Of a DNA stretch of 64,000 nucleotides, positions 46,000 through 58,200 are shown one piece after another. How positions within the stretch are numbered: position 1 is the first letter of the stretch; each line of letters begins with the position of its first letter. The position numbers and the translations under genes are program-made. A model generated the notes under the pieces. It was not told the DNA's origin. It was given only the letters and a program-made list of their open reading frames with translations, and did no database searches. Location: positions 63,022,763 through 63,086,762 of the forward strand of contig CM075773.1 of the NCBI GenBank assembly GCA_037974665.1, given 5' to 3'. This DNA comes from Ehretia macrophylla (taxonomy: Eukaryota; Streptophyta; Magnoliopsida; Boraginales; Ehretiaceae).

Positions 46000-47722
46000 T
46001 CCAAAGGCTGCCATTATTTTTTTCTTCAAACTAACGTCGATCATCAACAACAACAAATTAAGGTGCATTTTTCTCTTCTTTTTCTTATATACTTATTTTC
46101 TCTAGTCGTGCTCTAATATAATTAGTTAATACTTGAGAAATTATTCATTTGACATGGATAGTATCAAATTGCTTCTGCATCAAAATTCCGTTATCCAATA
46201 TTTTAATCTTGTCTGCCATGATCATGTCAACAGCTTGGTTCCCTAGAACAATTTTCTTTTGCCTTGATACGTAAGCTTATGTTATCATTTATTTCTTTCC
46301 CATTGTTCTTATTAATCTATGTTGTGAATTATTACATCAGTTTTGCCATATTCATGCGGCTTTGCTTATTGTTTCATGCTGTTTATTGATAAGATACGCT
46401 AGACTACTGAAATCTCAAAGCCACACTTGATGAAAAAGATGGTTATAATAAAAGAAAAAGAACACTTATTTGACAAGGGAAATACTACTAATACTATAGA
46501 TCTCATGCACGATGTATCACTTTATGCATGATATGGAAAAGCACTAATAGATTGAGAATCTAATGAGTTTTGATGAATTGAAGAGATGCTACAATATGAA
46601 GAATGAAAGCTTTCTTTCTCTAGGGATTATGAGGAATAACAGTAACCTTCTTGTGTTGTTTGTAAAATCCTGAAAATTTGTGTCACTGTGAACTGGACTT
46701 TCAAAAGGCCCTGTTGGGGAACTTTATACCATTCTCTTCAAGTCGGTTATAAGAAGGTAAGAACAATGAAGTGACGGGCCTCAAAGAAAGAAAAAAAAAT
46801 ATGAGAAGAAACAAGATGTCTAACTTATCGTAGAGGGAAGTAGGAAACGATAAACAATTTGTTACGTGGCTTTTGAATCTTCATTAGGTGAGGAGTATTT
46901 ATATGTTTAAGTGTGATTCGTATCTATATATTTAACTCGTACTAATTCAATTAATTGCCTTGAATCCATAGTTGCATGGTGTTACTTGTTTTGAATGGAG
47001 AGCAACTGGAATGGTTTGGATAAAACTTTGGTGTTGTTTACCTGTTAATGATTAAGTTTACAAGAAGTGAGATATAGGTACTTGGGTGTGTGCCATGTGG
47101 TGTAGGTGGTGATAGGAAAAACAATTTTTAACCAGCTAGAATAATAGTTGGTGCTTTGCTTTTCTTGATTATGACCTGCAACGAATAACAAGAGCAGCAG
47201 TAGAAGATGAAACATGTAAAGTTAAAACCATGCTCCCCCCAACCCAAAAAAAAAAAAAAAAGATCGAAAGCGACATTCTTGCTTGTATCTTTTTAATAGA
47301 ACAATCCAAGTGCTTAAATATGATTGTATCATTTATTTAAACTATGTTGCTTTTTCTCTTATGAATTGTTTTTTGATCACATTAATGAATTCTACTTTTA
47401 TATGTCATGCTACTTGTTATCAACCCACCCTTTATACAAAAAGACACTAGTCTATCTTCTGATCTCAATCTAGGCGGCTTTAGGATTGATGAAACCTCTC
47501 CTTTCAACATATCATCACACAACATTGATGTATATTACTATGCTCAAGTGGAGCGCGTGCTTCTTAGATTATTCTTCGACCAAGTAAACAAGTAGTAATC
47601 CACTTGCTATGAGTGTAAAAGAAGTTTATGTAAAATAGTAAATTCTTTGTGATCAGTGGATGCTATATATGGTTTTGTAAAATAGTAAATTATTTGTGAA
47701 TGCTCTAAATTCTTGCAGGGTA
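46000..47722. other. 5' non-coding region of the Harbinger element
   Basis: This lies between the left terminus and the transposase. A 62-residue open frame at 47407-47595 has no domain. A C/A homopolymer patch occurs at about 47234-47261. It may contain the transposase promoter and a 5' untranslated exon: an intron-like acceptor TTCTTGCAG lies at about 47711-47719, just before the start codon. Confidence 0.4.
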
Positions 47723-49129
47723 ATGGCAAGATTGAGTGTAGCTACAAGAAAGTTGACAAGAAAAAGAAATAACCTTGCAATGTTGTCATTTTGGATTAGC
47801 GTAATGCAACTCGTGAACTGGTTCTTTGTCATTATTTTACAGGTGATAGAAGATGTTAATAAATCTCTGTGTCTAAAAGTAACGTATGAATATAACTTTT
47901 TCGAGAGGAGAAAATATATTGTAAAAAAAGTTTATGCAAGTGATATCGTATGTATAAATCATTATAGAATGAATAGGAAAGCTTTTGTACGTTTGTGCTC
48001 TAGGCTTCAAACAACTGGTAGATTATCGCCTACAAAGAATATGTTAGTGGATGAACAAGTGGCTATGACCTTACATATATTAGCGCATCATCAGAAGCAG
48101 AGAGTTATAAGTACCAATTTTGGAAGATCTGGTGAGACCATTAGTAGGTATTTTAAAAACGTAATAAACTCTAAATTAGGCTTCAAGGTGAGTTGCTTAA
48201 AAGACTAGAACCAGTACCTGAAAATTCTACTGATGAGAGATGGAAATGGTTCAAGGTAAGTTACTTTAATTATTATTTTATAGATAAACCAAAAATATAA
48301 TATAAATTACTTTATTATTATTTTCTTAATGATAGGGTTGTTTAGGTGCTCTAGATGGTACCCACATAAAAATATGTGTCCTCTAGAGGACAAACCGAGA
48401 TATCGAACACGAAAAAATGAAATTGCCACCAATGTATTAGAAGTGTGCTCACAAGACATGCAATTTATCTATGTATTGCCGGGTTGGGAAGGGTCGGCAG
48501 CTGATGGTAGAGTATTACGAGATGCATTGGATAGGAGGAATGGGTTAGTCGTTCCTCGTGGTAAGGATTTTTAATCACAATTACCCAACAAGAAAAACTA
48601 AATATATGAATGTCTTACTAATTTAAATGTTTTACTATGTTGAGGTTTTTACTATCTTGTTGATGCTGGATATACAAATGGTGAGGGATTTCTTGCTCCA
48701 TATCGAGGCCAAAGATATCATTTAAATGAGTGGAGACATGGGAATCAACCTACTAGTGCCAAAGAATTTTTCAATATGAAGCATTCTTCAGCAAGAAATG
48801 TAATTGAGAGGTGTTTTGGCATTCTAAAGAAACGTTGGGCAATTCTTAGAAGTCAATCATTTTATCCTATCAACATCCATAATCGCATTATAATGGCGTG
48901 TTGCTTGCTACATAATTTCATAAGACAAGAGATGAATGTTGATCCATTTGAGGAACTTTACATGCTGGAAGATGAAGAAGATGATGAAGATCAAGGAGAG
49001 CAAGTACATAATGATGATGAAGTGGATGTAGTATCTTCGATTGCCACATCTGGAGAATGGACTGCTTATAGAGAGAATCTTGCTGTGAACATGTTTGATG
49101 CTTGGAGGGCACAAAGAAATACTAGATAA
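47723..49129 (+). pseudogene. PIF/Harbinger transposase (DDE), frameshifted
   Basis: The start ATG at 47723 opens MARLSVATRKLTRKRNN. Motifs follow in order: FYINHYRMNRKAFVRLCSRL-type N-terminal region (about 47940-48010), DEQVAMTLHILAHHQKQRV, and GRSGETISRYFKNV. The catalytic part has GALDGTHI (first Asp, about 48344-48367), [20 protein letters not shown] and [14 protein letters not shown]. An intron at about 48560-48643 is followed by YYLVDAGYTNGEGFLAPYRG (second Asp) and NVIERCFGILKKRW (Glu). Another intron (48256-48335) precedes the first Asp motif. Two single-base losses relative to the family break the frame: at about 48178 (before GELLKRLEPVPENSTDERW) and at about 48380 (between KICV and LEDKPRYRT). 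All three catalytic acidic residues are still encoded. The tail is acidic (about 48965-49030). Confidence 0.88.
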
Positions 49130-49339
49130 TGTTATTTTTATTTCATGATTTTACCATTTTTGATGACTTTGGCATTTCAAACATTTTCTTTGTCAATACA
49201 AAGTACTGTGTTTGAACATGATTGATGCTTGTATGATTTAAATTCACATCAAATTTTCTACTGTTATCTACATTGTTTAAACTATAGGTTTGTGCTTTCG
49301 ACATGAATATTATCAATAGCAAGGTTGGTTATTTAATGT

Positions 49340-51876
49340 TGTGAAACCCCACTTTTTTATCTTATCTCGATTTGTGTGCTTTACCTCGTTTTGCGTGAAT
49401 TGACTTGGTTATGTGCTATCTGACTTAGAATGTGTTAAATATGTGATTAATACTCTTAATACATACTAAGTGTGTATTCATGAAATTTTCATCAAAAACG
49501 GAATCAGAAATTTTATCGTCGGTTTTAGTGAATAGTAATTTTGAACACCTGTCCGCTAAAATTTTTATAGGGGTGTTTTAAACGTTTTAAAACTTAATCA
49601 TCGGGTATTAATAGACCCGTGTTTGATTAAAACTGATTTGGAATCGATTTTGAAATTTTAAAGATTTTTACACTTTCTTTTGCAAGAAAACGAGTTTTAA
49701 GCTGACTCGGGTGTAATTGTTTAAATGTAAAACTTCTTGTCACCTAAAAATAAACTACTTGAGATATCTTAGGAGTTGCATAATTAGTTTGAGCAAGAAA
49801 TAGCTAAAATGAATTAAAGGACTAGAAATACAAAAAAAATGCTAACTTTGACTTTTACTATTTTATTTGACCAAGCTTATTTATGCATAATATATCAATA
49901 TTGCTCACAAAATAACTCAAAACATACTCATTTCTCACTCACATGGCCGAAACTCCATAGCCTTCCTTGAGGAGTTTTTCAACATTTTTTCAAAGCAAAT
50001 TTTTCATTAAAGTTGCAATTAAAGGCCAATATTCATCAACCAAAGCTTGATTCCACCTCTTGAGCATCCATTGAGCATCTTTCTAGCTTCATAACACATC
50101 AAAGGTGAGAGAAAAATTATAGAGCTCAAAACTCATTTTTTATGTTTTTGCTCATAACTGCATTTTGAACCGTTAGAATGTTATTTTGAAGTTATATTAT
50201 TGATCAGTGCGTGCTAGGGATCGTTTATGTGTATTACTACGAGATTTGAGGCATTGTAGCGAAATTATTTATTTTCGGGTATTTAAAGTTGATAGACTGG
50301 CTATTTCAGGATTATCTTGAGTTGTTGTGGTTGGAATCGATTGCCATCGATTTCTAAAAGTTTGTTAATTACGTGGTAACGCCGTTATAATGCTAAATTT
50401 TTGATTGCGATGTTTGGGTGAAAATCCAGAAATTTCTGCCTAGGTGCCTTGGGGTTTTGGGGTTGTTTGGGCTTGATTTTGATATGTCTTGGTTGGTTTC
50501 CAAGAGGACTAATGTAGTTGATTGAATGTGTGAGTGTTTGAAACTGATTTGGAGTTGTTTGGATTAGTAGAATGTAAGATATGATTATTTGAAGTTTAGG
50601 TTGTCTTTCTTTAAATTGTTGAATTGAGCCTTTAGATGATTGGGTGGTGTTTGAGTGATTGAATTGTGAGTTGTTAATGGTTAGACTAGGGTTAGATTAC
50701 GTGTTTCATGCATGTTAAGTTGGATGGCCTACTTTGTCATCTAACTTAGTTGTTTGGTGTTTAATTACATGTTGATGTTATATTGATTCTGGGAATCGGG
50801 CACTTTCGTTGCTGGTCTCTCGGAATATTGATGATTATTGATTATGGGAATCGGGCACTTTCGTTGCTGATCTCTCGGATTATTGATTGATTATTGATTA
50901 CGGGAATCGGGCACTTTCGTTGCTGATCTCTCGGTTTATTTATGTTGAGTCTCATTGTTGTGAGCTTTGATAATGTTGTGTCACCTCGGGAGGCATCCTG
51001 GGCTGCGGGCACAGTTATCATGGCTAATCCCTATCTCGCATGGGCGGAAAGGCCATGGGGTGTGGGTCTAGGCCAAGGTACCTCAGGAATTGTGTCATTG
51101 AGTTTGGAGGAGTTGTTGAGCATGGAATTGGTGTATGAAGCTTCATCAGTAAATGTATCGTATCCTTATTGTGTATTTACAGTTATTACTATTGTTGCAT
51201 TTATAATGATTATTGATGTTTATTTGTCTGTTTACTTGTTCAAATGATCATTTCTAAAGAGTTTGGTAAATACTGTTAGAAATCTATCAGATTCTCACTG
51301 AGCTTGTTTATATAAGCTCACTCTCTTTTATTACATGCATACAGGTATCCTTTCGCAAGATTTCGGGTACGTGCCTCCAGAAGCGGATAATGTGCCATAT
51401 GTGGATGAGTCCTATGTGCCAGAGTCTTGTCCTTGATGCTTGAGATGTTGTATACTCTATTATCATGTATATTAAACTAGTTGTCTCTTATTTTTCCTTG
51501 TAATTTATGATGAATAAGTTGTAGTAAAGATAATGAACTAAATGGTGTTAACTTAGTTGTCCCTCTTTTGTTATGATCTAGGTTGCTAAGTTGGTTTATA
51601 ATCTATTTTGATATGTATGTTAAAGTTAAGGTATTTTGTTAGAACGGAGGCGTATAACTATGAATGGAGTGTCTAAGAATGATTGTTGTATAATATGGTT
51701 ATGTTGTATGTTGTTAATGGTTTTAAAGAATTGATTGTTGTTTGGTTGAGGAGTTTGATTGTATAATGTTCTGAGAGGTTGGTTTAGAGCCTCGATGTCT
51801 TTATTACTGTCATTATACTGTCGAAATTCCGTTGCGTCCTAACTAATCGTAGGTGGGGTCGAATTGGGGCGTGACA
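49340..51876 (+). mobile_element. Solo LTR, family 1 (2.5 kb), inside the Harbinger element
   Basis: It starts TGTGAAACCCCAC and ends GAATTGGGGCGTGACA, with a perfect AATGT duplication at 49335-49339 and 51877-51881. It lies between the transposase and the Myb-like gene of the Harbinger element, so it is the younger insertion. An internal three-fold repeat 'atcgggcactttcgttgctg(g/a)tctctcgg' sits at about 50787-50935. No coding domain; the 101-residue frame at 50942-51247 is non-coding LTR sequence. Confidence 0.85.
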
Positions 51877-51941
51877 AATGTTATTATTACTCCTATATTT
51901 GGTCACACTATCACCTTACAATGTAATATACAGGTAGGCAA

Positions 51942-52984
51942 ATGGAGAGAGAATCTCAAGATGGTAGAGGGCCTGGTAAGAACAAAAGGAAGTGGGGTAA
52001 CAATGAGGATTCTGCACTTGTCGCTGCACCTGTTGACATGGTGAATTGTGGACTATTCAAAGCTGACAATGGATTTAAGCCAGGCTATTTGAATTACCTT
52101 GAGGAAAAGCTACAAGTTTCTTTGCCTACTGCAGGTCTAAAAGCAAGACCACACATTGAGTCAAGAATTAAGATCTTAAAGAGAGACTTTTGCATTGTGT
52201 ATGACATGATTTATGGCCAGCATACTAGTGGATTTGGGATGGACCCAGTTACAAAATGTCTTACTGCTGATAAAGAAGTTTGGGATACATATTTGCAGCT
52301 TTACTGTTAGTTGTTTCTTGTATTTGTTGCTTAAGTGGAAGCTTGATTTGCAATATTTATATTAATATGTTCTTTAATCTTTAAACACTTTAAAATATTT
52401 TACAGAGTCATCCCAAGGCTGCAATGTGGAAGACTAAAGCCTTTCCTTTCTGGGATGAGTTGATAGAGGTCTTTGGGAAGGACCGTGCCACAGGGGAACA
52501 TGTTGGAGGACCTACTGAGATGATGGAAGAAATTGAAAGAGAAGAGGCTGAAAATGAAGTCAACAATTCTGTTGAAGGTGCAACAAATGGTGGGACTGAG
52601 GACATAACTGCTTCGCAATCATTCACGGATATGCAGTCTCCAAGGAGCGATGAAGTTTCTACCCAAAAGAAGAGAAAGAGAAAAAGTGACGATCATGTAA
52701 CAACTATGATGGATGGAATACAAAATGCAGCTTCTGTAATTGGGAATGAAATAGCTAAAGCAACAAAAGTTTTTAGCAAAGCAATTGGGGTTGACGCTAT
52801 GATTTCAGAAAAAAGGCAACAAATTCATTCGGAAGTACGCAAGGTGCCAAATATAGCTCCTCATGAAGTCATCAAAGTTGTATGTTACATCGCACGTGAC
52901 CACGAGCTAACTGATGTGTTTTTTAGCATGACTGCGAAAGAACGAGTGGAGTTGGTTAGAGCTATCTTGGTTGGTGATGTCTAA
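51942..52984 (+). pseudogene. Harbinger-encoded Myb/SANT-like DNA-binding protein, probably broken
   Basis: The first exon (51942 to about 52296) begins MERESQDG, then KRKWGNNEDSALVAA and NGFKPGYLNYLEEKL. Next comes KARPHIESRIKILKRD and TSGFGMDPVTKC, the Myb/SANT-like domain of PIF/Harbinger second ORFs and of L10-interacting-MYB-type plant proteins. The second exon (52406-52984) continues SHPKAAMWKTKAFPFWDELI and FGKDRATGEHVGG, then an acidic linker, a basic KKRKRKSDDH nuclear-localisation stretch and a C-terminal helix ending VRAILVGDV. In known elements this protein helps the transposase bind the ends and enter the nucleus. The exon 1 donor looks lost: after the codon for Gln in TYLQ the sequence is CTTTAC rather than GT, and the frame reaches a stop within three codons. 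The remaining protein is otherwise intact. Confidence 0.8.
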
Positions 52985-53397
52985 AGGTTTACAACAGTAT
53001 TAGTAGCATTAGCTTTATGCAACTGATGTGTTTTTGCTAAACAAACAAAGCTTTTTTTTTGCTATAGACACGTTGGTTTTGTTAGCTATTTTGAAAATTT
53101 CGATTTATAATTTAACCCTTAAATAAAGGTTCATTCTAGCTTGGTGATTAAATCCTTTACTCATAATTTAACCCCTTTTTTAGGATATAAATACTACAAT
53201 ATTTATGCTCATATGTCATACAAAAAATATACTCAGCTTTTATTGAATGAAATGTAAGTTATATGAAGTTAAGATATTTCACTATAATAATATTAAACTT
53301 ATTGCTGGTAATTTTGGGAAATGCCAGTCCTATGAATCAATGAAAATAACTAAACAAAAAATTAATATATTTAAGCTTCTTCAAGAGGTCAAATAGA

Positions 53398-53580
53398 ATT
53401 ATTATTATTATTATTATAACACTAATAATAATAATATTATTATTTTTAATTATTATTAGCATTGTGTTAATAATAATAATAACGATAACAATAATAATAA
53501 TTTATTTATTTATTTATTTATTTATTTATAATAATAAATAATAATAATATTAATATTAATAATAATAATTATTATTATTT
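53398..53580. repeat. ATT/AAT and TTTA microsatellite cluster
   Basis: Interrupted (ATT)n, (AAT)n and a (TTTA) run at about 53502-53528, within the 3' part of the Harbinger element. Confidence 0.9.
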
Positions 53581-54317
53581 CCACGTTTATATTCATGTAC
53601 ATCTTATTTTTTATATTATAATAATGAAATGATAATCTTGTGATATTATATTAATCATTGTCATTACCACTTCTGTATACTGTATACCAAACATAGGTTT
53701 TGAATCAATATATGCATTTATATCTTCATTCTTAGAGTATACAAAGTATGTCATTTCAATTCACAAGTTCATTTCATTCTCAATTCCATTACATTATATT
53801 CTTTAGCTCATTTCATTCATATCCAATTTCATTACAGTGTACCAATCACAACCTTAAAAATAAAGACACTCTTTAGTTTTTAACTATTACTTAATTGCTC
53901 GTGATAATTAAATCTATCAAAATCCTTGAACTTTAAAGAAAATTCAACCCATTTTATATTAACGATCTCAATGAAGAAAATCGACAAGATGAACAGTTAA
54001 TAATTCTTTTATACAACAAACAAACGTAATTTAATTTGAAACTTTTTGATACTGGAACATGAAGAAATTCATTTTTCAAAAATAAAAAAGAAAGAAAATA
54101 AAAACAAAGATGGGTTGGAGTTGTATAATAGAATTAAGACAAAGACCAAACACAGCTGGTTCACATAAAAATCCAAGAAAGATAGATAGATGGATGACAC
54201 ATAAAGCTGTAATTAATTGACTAATTAATTTGACTAGTAATCCAAAACGTTGCACACCTTATTAATAGTAGCTATTATTATTATTTTTGTTTTAATCAGG
54301 AGATCTAAACTCTATAA

Positions 54318-54704
54318 AGTTATCATCAATGGAGGTTTTAAAAGATAATTTGAATTTTTAACTCTTAAATTGGGATATTTAAAAGATAATAATTAAAATT
54401 TTTAGAGAATTTATAAAAAAATAATAATACTAATAGAGTTTGTAAAATTTAAATATACATAGAATTCATTAATTTTGCCATCATACACAATTTTTAAAGC
54501 AAAAATAAAATCCGGTCTCTATTTTCATGTTAAACAAAATAGAGATTGAGCTCTATTTTTTATTAAAAAACTATAAATGAGGTCAAATTTGACATAAAAA
54601 TATGAATTTAACATTTACAAATCTCTTATTGGTGTTACTTTTTTATTCATAAAATTTCTAAAAACTTTAATAATTATCTTTTAAAGTCTTTATTGAAAAT
54701 GACC
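54318..54704. mobile_element. Possible Tourist-like MITE, 387 bp
   Basis: The left end AGTTATCATCAATGGAGG...TTTTAAAAGATAATT pairs with the right end read on the minus strand, GGTCATTTTCAATAAAGAC...TTTAAAAGATAATT. TAA flanks both sides (54315-54317 and 54705-54707). The interior is AT-rich with 'tagagattgagctctatttt' style phrases also seen in the 355-668 MITE. End identity is moderate, so this is tentative. Confidence 0.55.
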
Positions 54705-54943
54705 TAATACACTTTAAAAAATACTATCAATAAAAATTAAACTCACAACCTCTTGCATGCGAGACGAGGAGCACGGTCTATTTGGCCTAGTGGCACTGGT
54801 AGGTATTAGTCTATTTGGCCTAGTGGTGGTACTAGCAGCTATTGTTTTCCACCCCCGCTAAAACGAACCGCTTCGCTTCGCTTCTCAGTTGACCACTTTT
54901 TCCCACCTGCGTCTTCTTTTCCTTCTCTCCAGATCTTCTTTCC

Positions 54944-54977
<34 letters not shown>

Positions 54978-55228
54978 GCTTAACTCTTTCTCTCTCTCTC
55001 TCTCTATATACGCACACATACATATACATATATATATATATATATACACCTACTCTTTTGTTGAAAAAAATCACCGTTAATCTATCAAGCGTCTCCATTT
55101 TCGATAAATCCTCAGCGAAAATTCTCGACACACTTTATTTACATACATACATGTATCTATAAATAAATAAATATATATATATATATTTTTTTGTAAAAAG
55201 AATTGTAAAATTGATTGGCGGTGCTGTG
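54705..55228 (+). promoter_or_regulatory. Upstream region and 5' leader of the poly(A) polymerase gene
   Basis: It contains a tandem duplication of 'gtctatttggcctagtgg' (about 54776 and 54810). A pyrimidine-rich leader follows: CT and CA microsatellites at about 54945-55005 and a TA run at about 55028-55046. CT-rich tracts of this type are common in plant 5' untranslated regions. No TATA box was singled out. The transcription start cannot be placed. Confidence 0.45.
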
Positions 55229-58200
55229 ATGATGGATTCTGAGAGGTTAAGTAAGTCTCCGCCAGCTGCGACGGCGACGGCACCGGATGCGGCGGAGCCG
55301 GCAGCGGAGACGAAGCAGTACGGGGTGACGAAGCCGATATCGTTGGCTGGGCCCACCGAAGTGGATCATCAACGGAATGCTGAACTACAAAAGGTGGTTT
55401 TTCTTTGTGAATTAAGTGAAATTTAATTTTATTAAATGAAGTGATATAAGTTCAATTTTGTTAATTTATAGTTAATAATTGATTTTTTAATTTTTTTTTT
55501 TATATTTATTATTTTTGTGGTTTGCTTATGATTTTGAAGTTCTTGATGGACTCGGGGCTATACGAAAGCAAGGAAGAGACTGAGAAAAGAGAAGAGGTAC
55601 TGCGACAGCTTGATCAGGTAATTGCTTTTTGGCTTAATTTTAACTGGGACAATTGAATTTCGTCGGTTGTTCTATGTATACATGTATGTGTCTATGTTAG
55701 TATGAATTTGCATTTTTAGAATATCTAATTGTACACAATCGAATTGTATGCATTTGTCAGTGGTAACACACCTCAACAAGAAAGAGAAAAGGCCCCCAAG
55801 GGGTAGCTTAGTTGGTAACAAGGGGCGAAGCCTTCTTGGCTACAAACTGAGTTCCTTGACTAATTTGGTACATGTGTTGGGATGCATCGCTACACCTAGG
55901 GTTTGGCAACTTGGGGGTGGATCCAAAAGGGTCCTACCCATGGGGTGTTCCACGTCATAAAAAAAAAGAAAGAAAGAAAGAGAAAAAGGAATATATGAGC
56001 TTGTTATATATATATATATGTATACGTATTTTTGTATATGTTGATATGCATTTGCAATTCAGTATATCTAATTGTACATAATAAAATGGTATGCTTTTGT
56101 CAGTAGTAACACACGACTTACACGGTATGCATTTGGCAGTAGTAACACACTGAACCAAACCTAGGCTTATCCCACTAGGTGGGTTCAGCACAGTAGTAAT
56201 GCATGGCAACAAGAAAAAAAGGGGAAAAAAAATTAGCTTGTTCGACATTTACCACTTTATGCATGTTTTGATATTCATTTGCAGTTTAGTATAACTATTT
56301 GTATGTAATCGAATTGTATGCATTTTGTCAGATGTAATGCATGGATTATGTGCATGTCATTGGATTGTTTTGATTAGTTCAATGATTTAGAGCACAAGAT
56401 TAGCTACTTTGTATCTTGAGATGGTAGAAGTGTAAAATTTAATTTATAATTGAAATATTCAAATGTTTGCTAAAATTACTAGGCAATATTTCGGGATAGA
56501 AAGATTCTTTTTAGAAAGTATATGTCACATGATGTTTGATGTTTGAAGCAGCAAGCTCTTTGGCTGTGTGTACAGCTGTCAGTCATATGTCGTGTATTTG
56601 GCATACGTTACGGTGCAATTTAAAGGAGGATATAGTGGTTGGTGGGGTAATCTATTCATTGATGTTGCTGATAGCGTCATGGAAATTAAGAGGGGGCCAT
56701 TCTGCATTAATGGTTGTCACTGAGAAATTTAATATTAGTGCCACATTCGATATTTGAAGTTGCATGCTTTTTTTCTGTGTCTAAAGCTGTCAATTATACA
56801 TGCCTCTTTGTCATACCTTGCGGCAAGATATAAACAGGGTTCTAGTGGTTGGTTGTATGTATAGCTGTCAATATTATGTGCCTATTTGGCATACATTACG
56901 GTCAGATACATACAGAGATGGACAGCTGTCAATTTCTTGTGCCTATTTACGTACTCTATGGTGGGAATTGGATTACAAATAGAATAAGGAAGTAGTCCTT
57001 AATTACTAGCTTAGAGATTATATTTTTGTGTTTGAAAGATTGTTATTAAAATTCAACATGACATTACTTGTAAAGCTTAAGCTCTTTGGTCATGTGTACA
57101 GCTGCAAATTATATATGCCTCTTGCCTAAGTTATGGTGAGATATAAATGGGGTTCTAGCGGTTGGTGTGATAGTATATTTGTCAGTATTGCCCATTATTT
57201 GATGGAAATTGTGAGTTGGACAATTTTTCTGGAAAAAGTTCTTATTCAAATCAAGTATCAGGAGAAGTTTGCAGCTGCAAGCTTCTTGGTTGTGTTTATA
57301 GCTGTCGTCAGTTATATGTGCCTGGTTGGCATATGTTGTGGTGGGTCATAAACAGGGATATAGCGTCGATACCATAATCTTTGCTCTTAGCAATGATGAT
57401 AATGTGATGGAAACCGGAGTTGGACATTTTGGCTCGAAAGATTTTTATCTGAAATTAAATATTTCGAGAAGTTTGAAGCTGCCAAGCTCTTTGGCTGTGT
57501 GTACAGCTGTTACTATTTATGTGCCTGTTTGGCATCTGTTATGCTGAGATATAGACAGGTACTACACAGCTGTGAATTATATGTGCCTATTTGTCTTATG
57601 TCAGGTAGGACATAAACAGGGACATAGCGGTTACTGCTGCCTATAGTATGATGGAATTCGAGAGTAGGACAGTTTTTTAGAAGCTCCAAGCACTTTGACT
57701 TTATTTACTGCTGTCAGTTATCTGTATCTACGGGGTATTTGTCGCAGTGCAATTAGTTCTAGTTGTTGGTAGGACAATCTACATTTAGCACGGGCGATCT
57801 CATCTTTCTGGTGGAGGTTGAGCATAGGACAATGTTTCTTGGGTTCGTAAGCAAATTACATATTTCCATAGAATGGGGCTTTAAGATTTTAAGACTAGAA
57901 TAGATGGGATTTTGTTTAAATTTGTCTGACATGTAAAACCTACAAAGAATGGAGAAGTAGAAAATAAAGAATTTGATAGCTTGCCAAGAATCTTGTTGCT
58001 CTATATTGTTTATTTGTCAAAATTTTGCTTGGCTTTGTATTCTGAAATGTATAGATAAGCTAATTACATATTTCCAGCAAATGGACTTAGTTTGCAGAAC
58101 ATTTTAAGATTGCAATAGAAGATAGATGTTTGTTTAAATTTGTTTTGTGCCCTGTTAAACCTAGGAATTTACAGATGAGCTAATTGCATACTTGCAGAGT

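Larger units (their letters stand above)
45716..53853 (+). mobile_element. PIF/Harbinger DNA transposon with both ORFs, split by a solo LTR
   Basis: The left end is GGTAGTGATTGGTA and the right end, on the minus strand, is GGTTGTGATTGGTA (13 of 14 match). Both are flanked by TTA (45713-45715, 53854-53856), the PIF/Harbinger target duplication. Just inside the left end, 45735-45910 is dense in GGAATG/CATTCC motifs, likely subterminal binding sites; the right end has a looser AATGAAAT series. Inside are a DDE transposase (47723-49129) and a Myb/SANT-like protein (51942-52984), both on the plus strand, the standard two-gene set of this superfamily. Without the LTR at 49340-51876 the element is about 5.6 kb, a normal autonomous size. 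Frameshifts in the transposase make this copy inactive. Confidence 0.9.

Noticed and set aside
54770..54835. tRNA gene or SINE head at the repeated 'tttggcctagtgg'
   Set aside because: The phrase resembles a box A, but there is no matching box B, cloverleaf or A-tailed end; it is only a short tandem duplication.
54832..55131. 99-residue minus-strand frame opposite the PAPS leader
   Set aside because: It is made of CT, CA and TA microsatellites read in reverse; no gene evidence.
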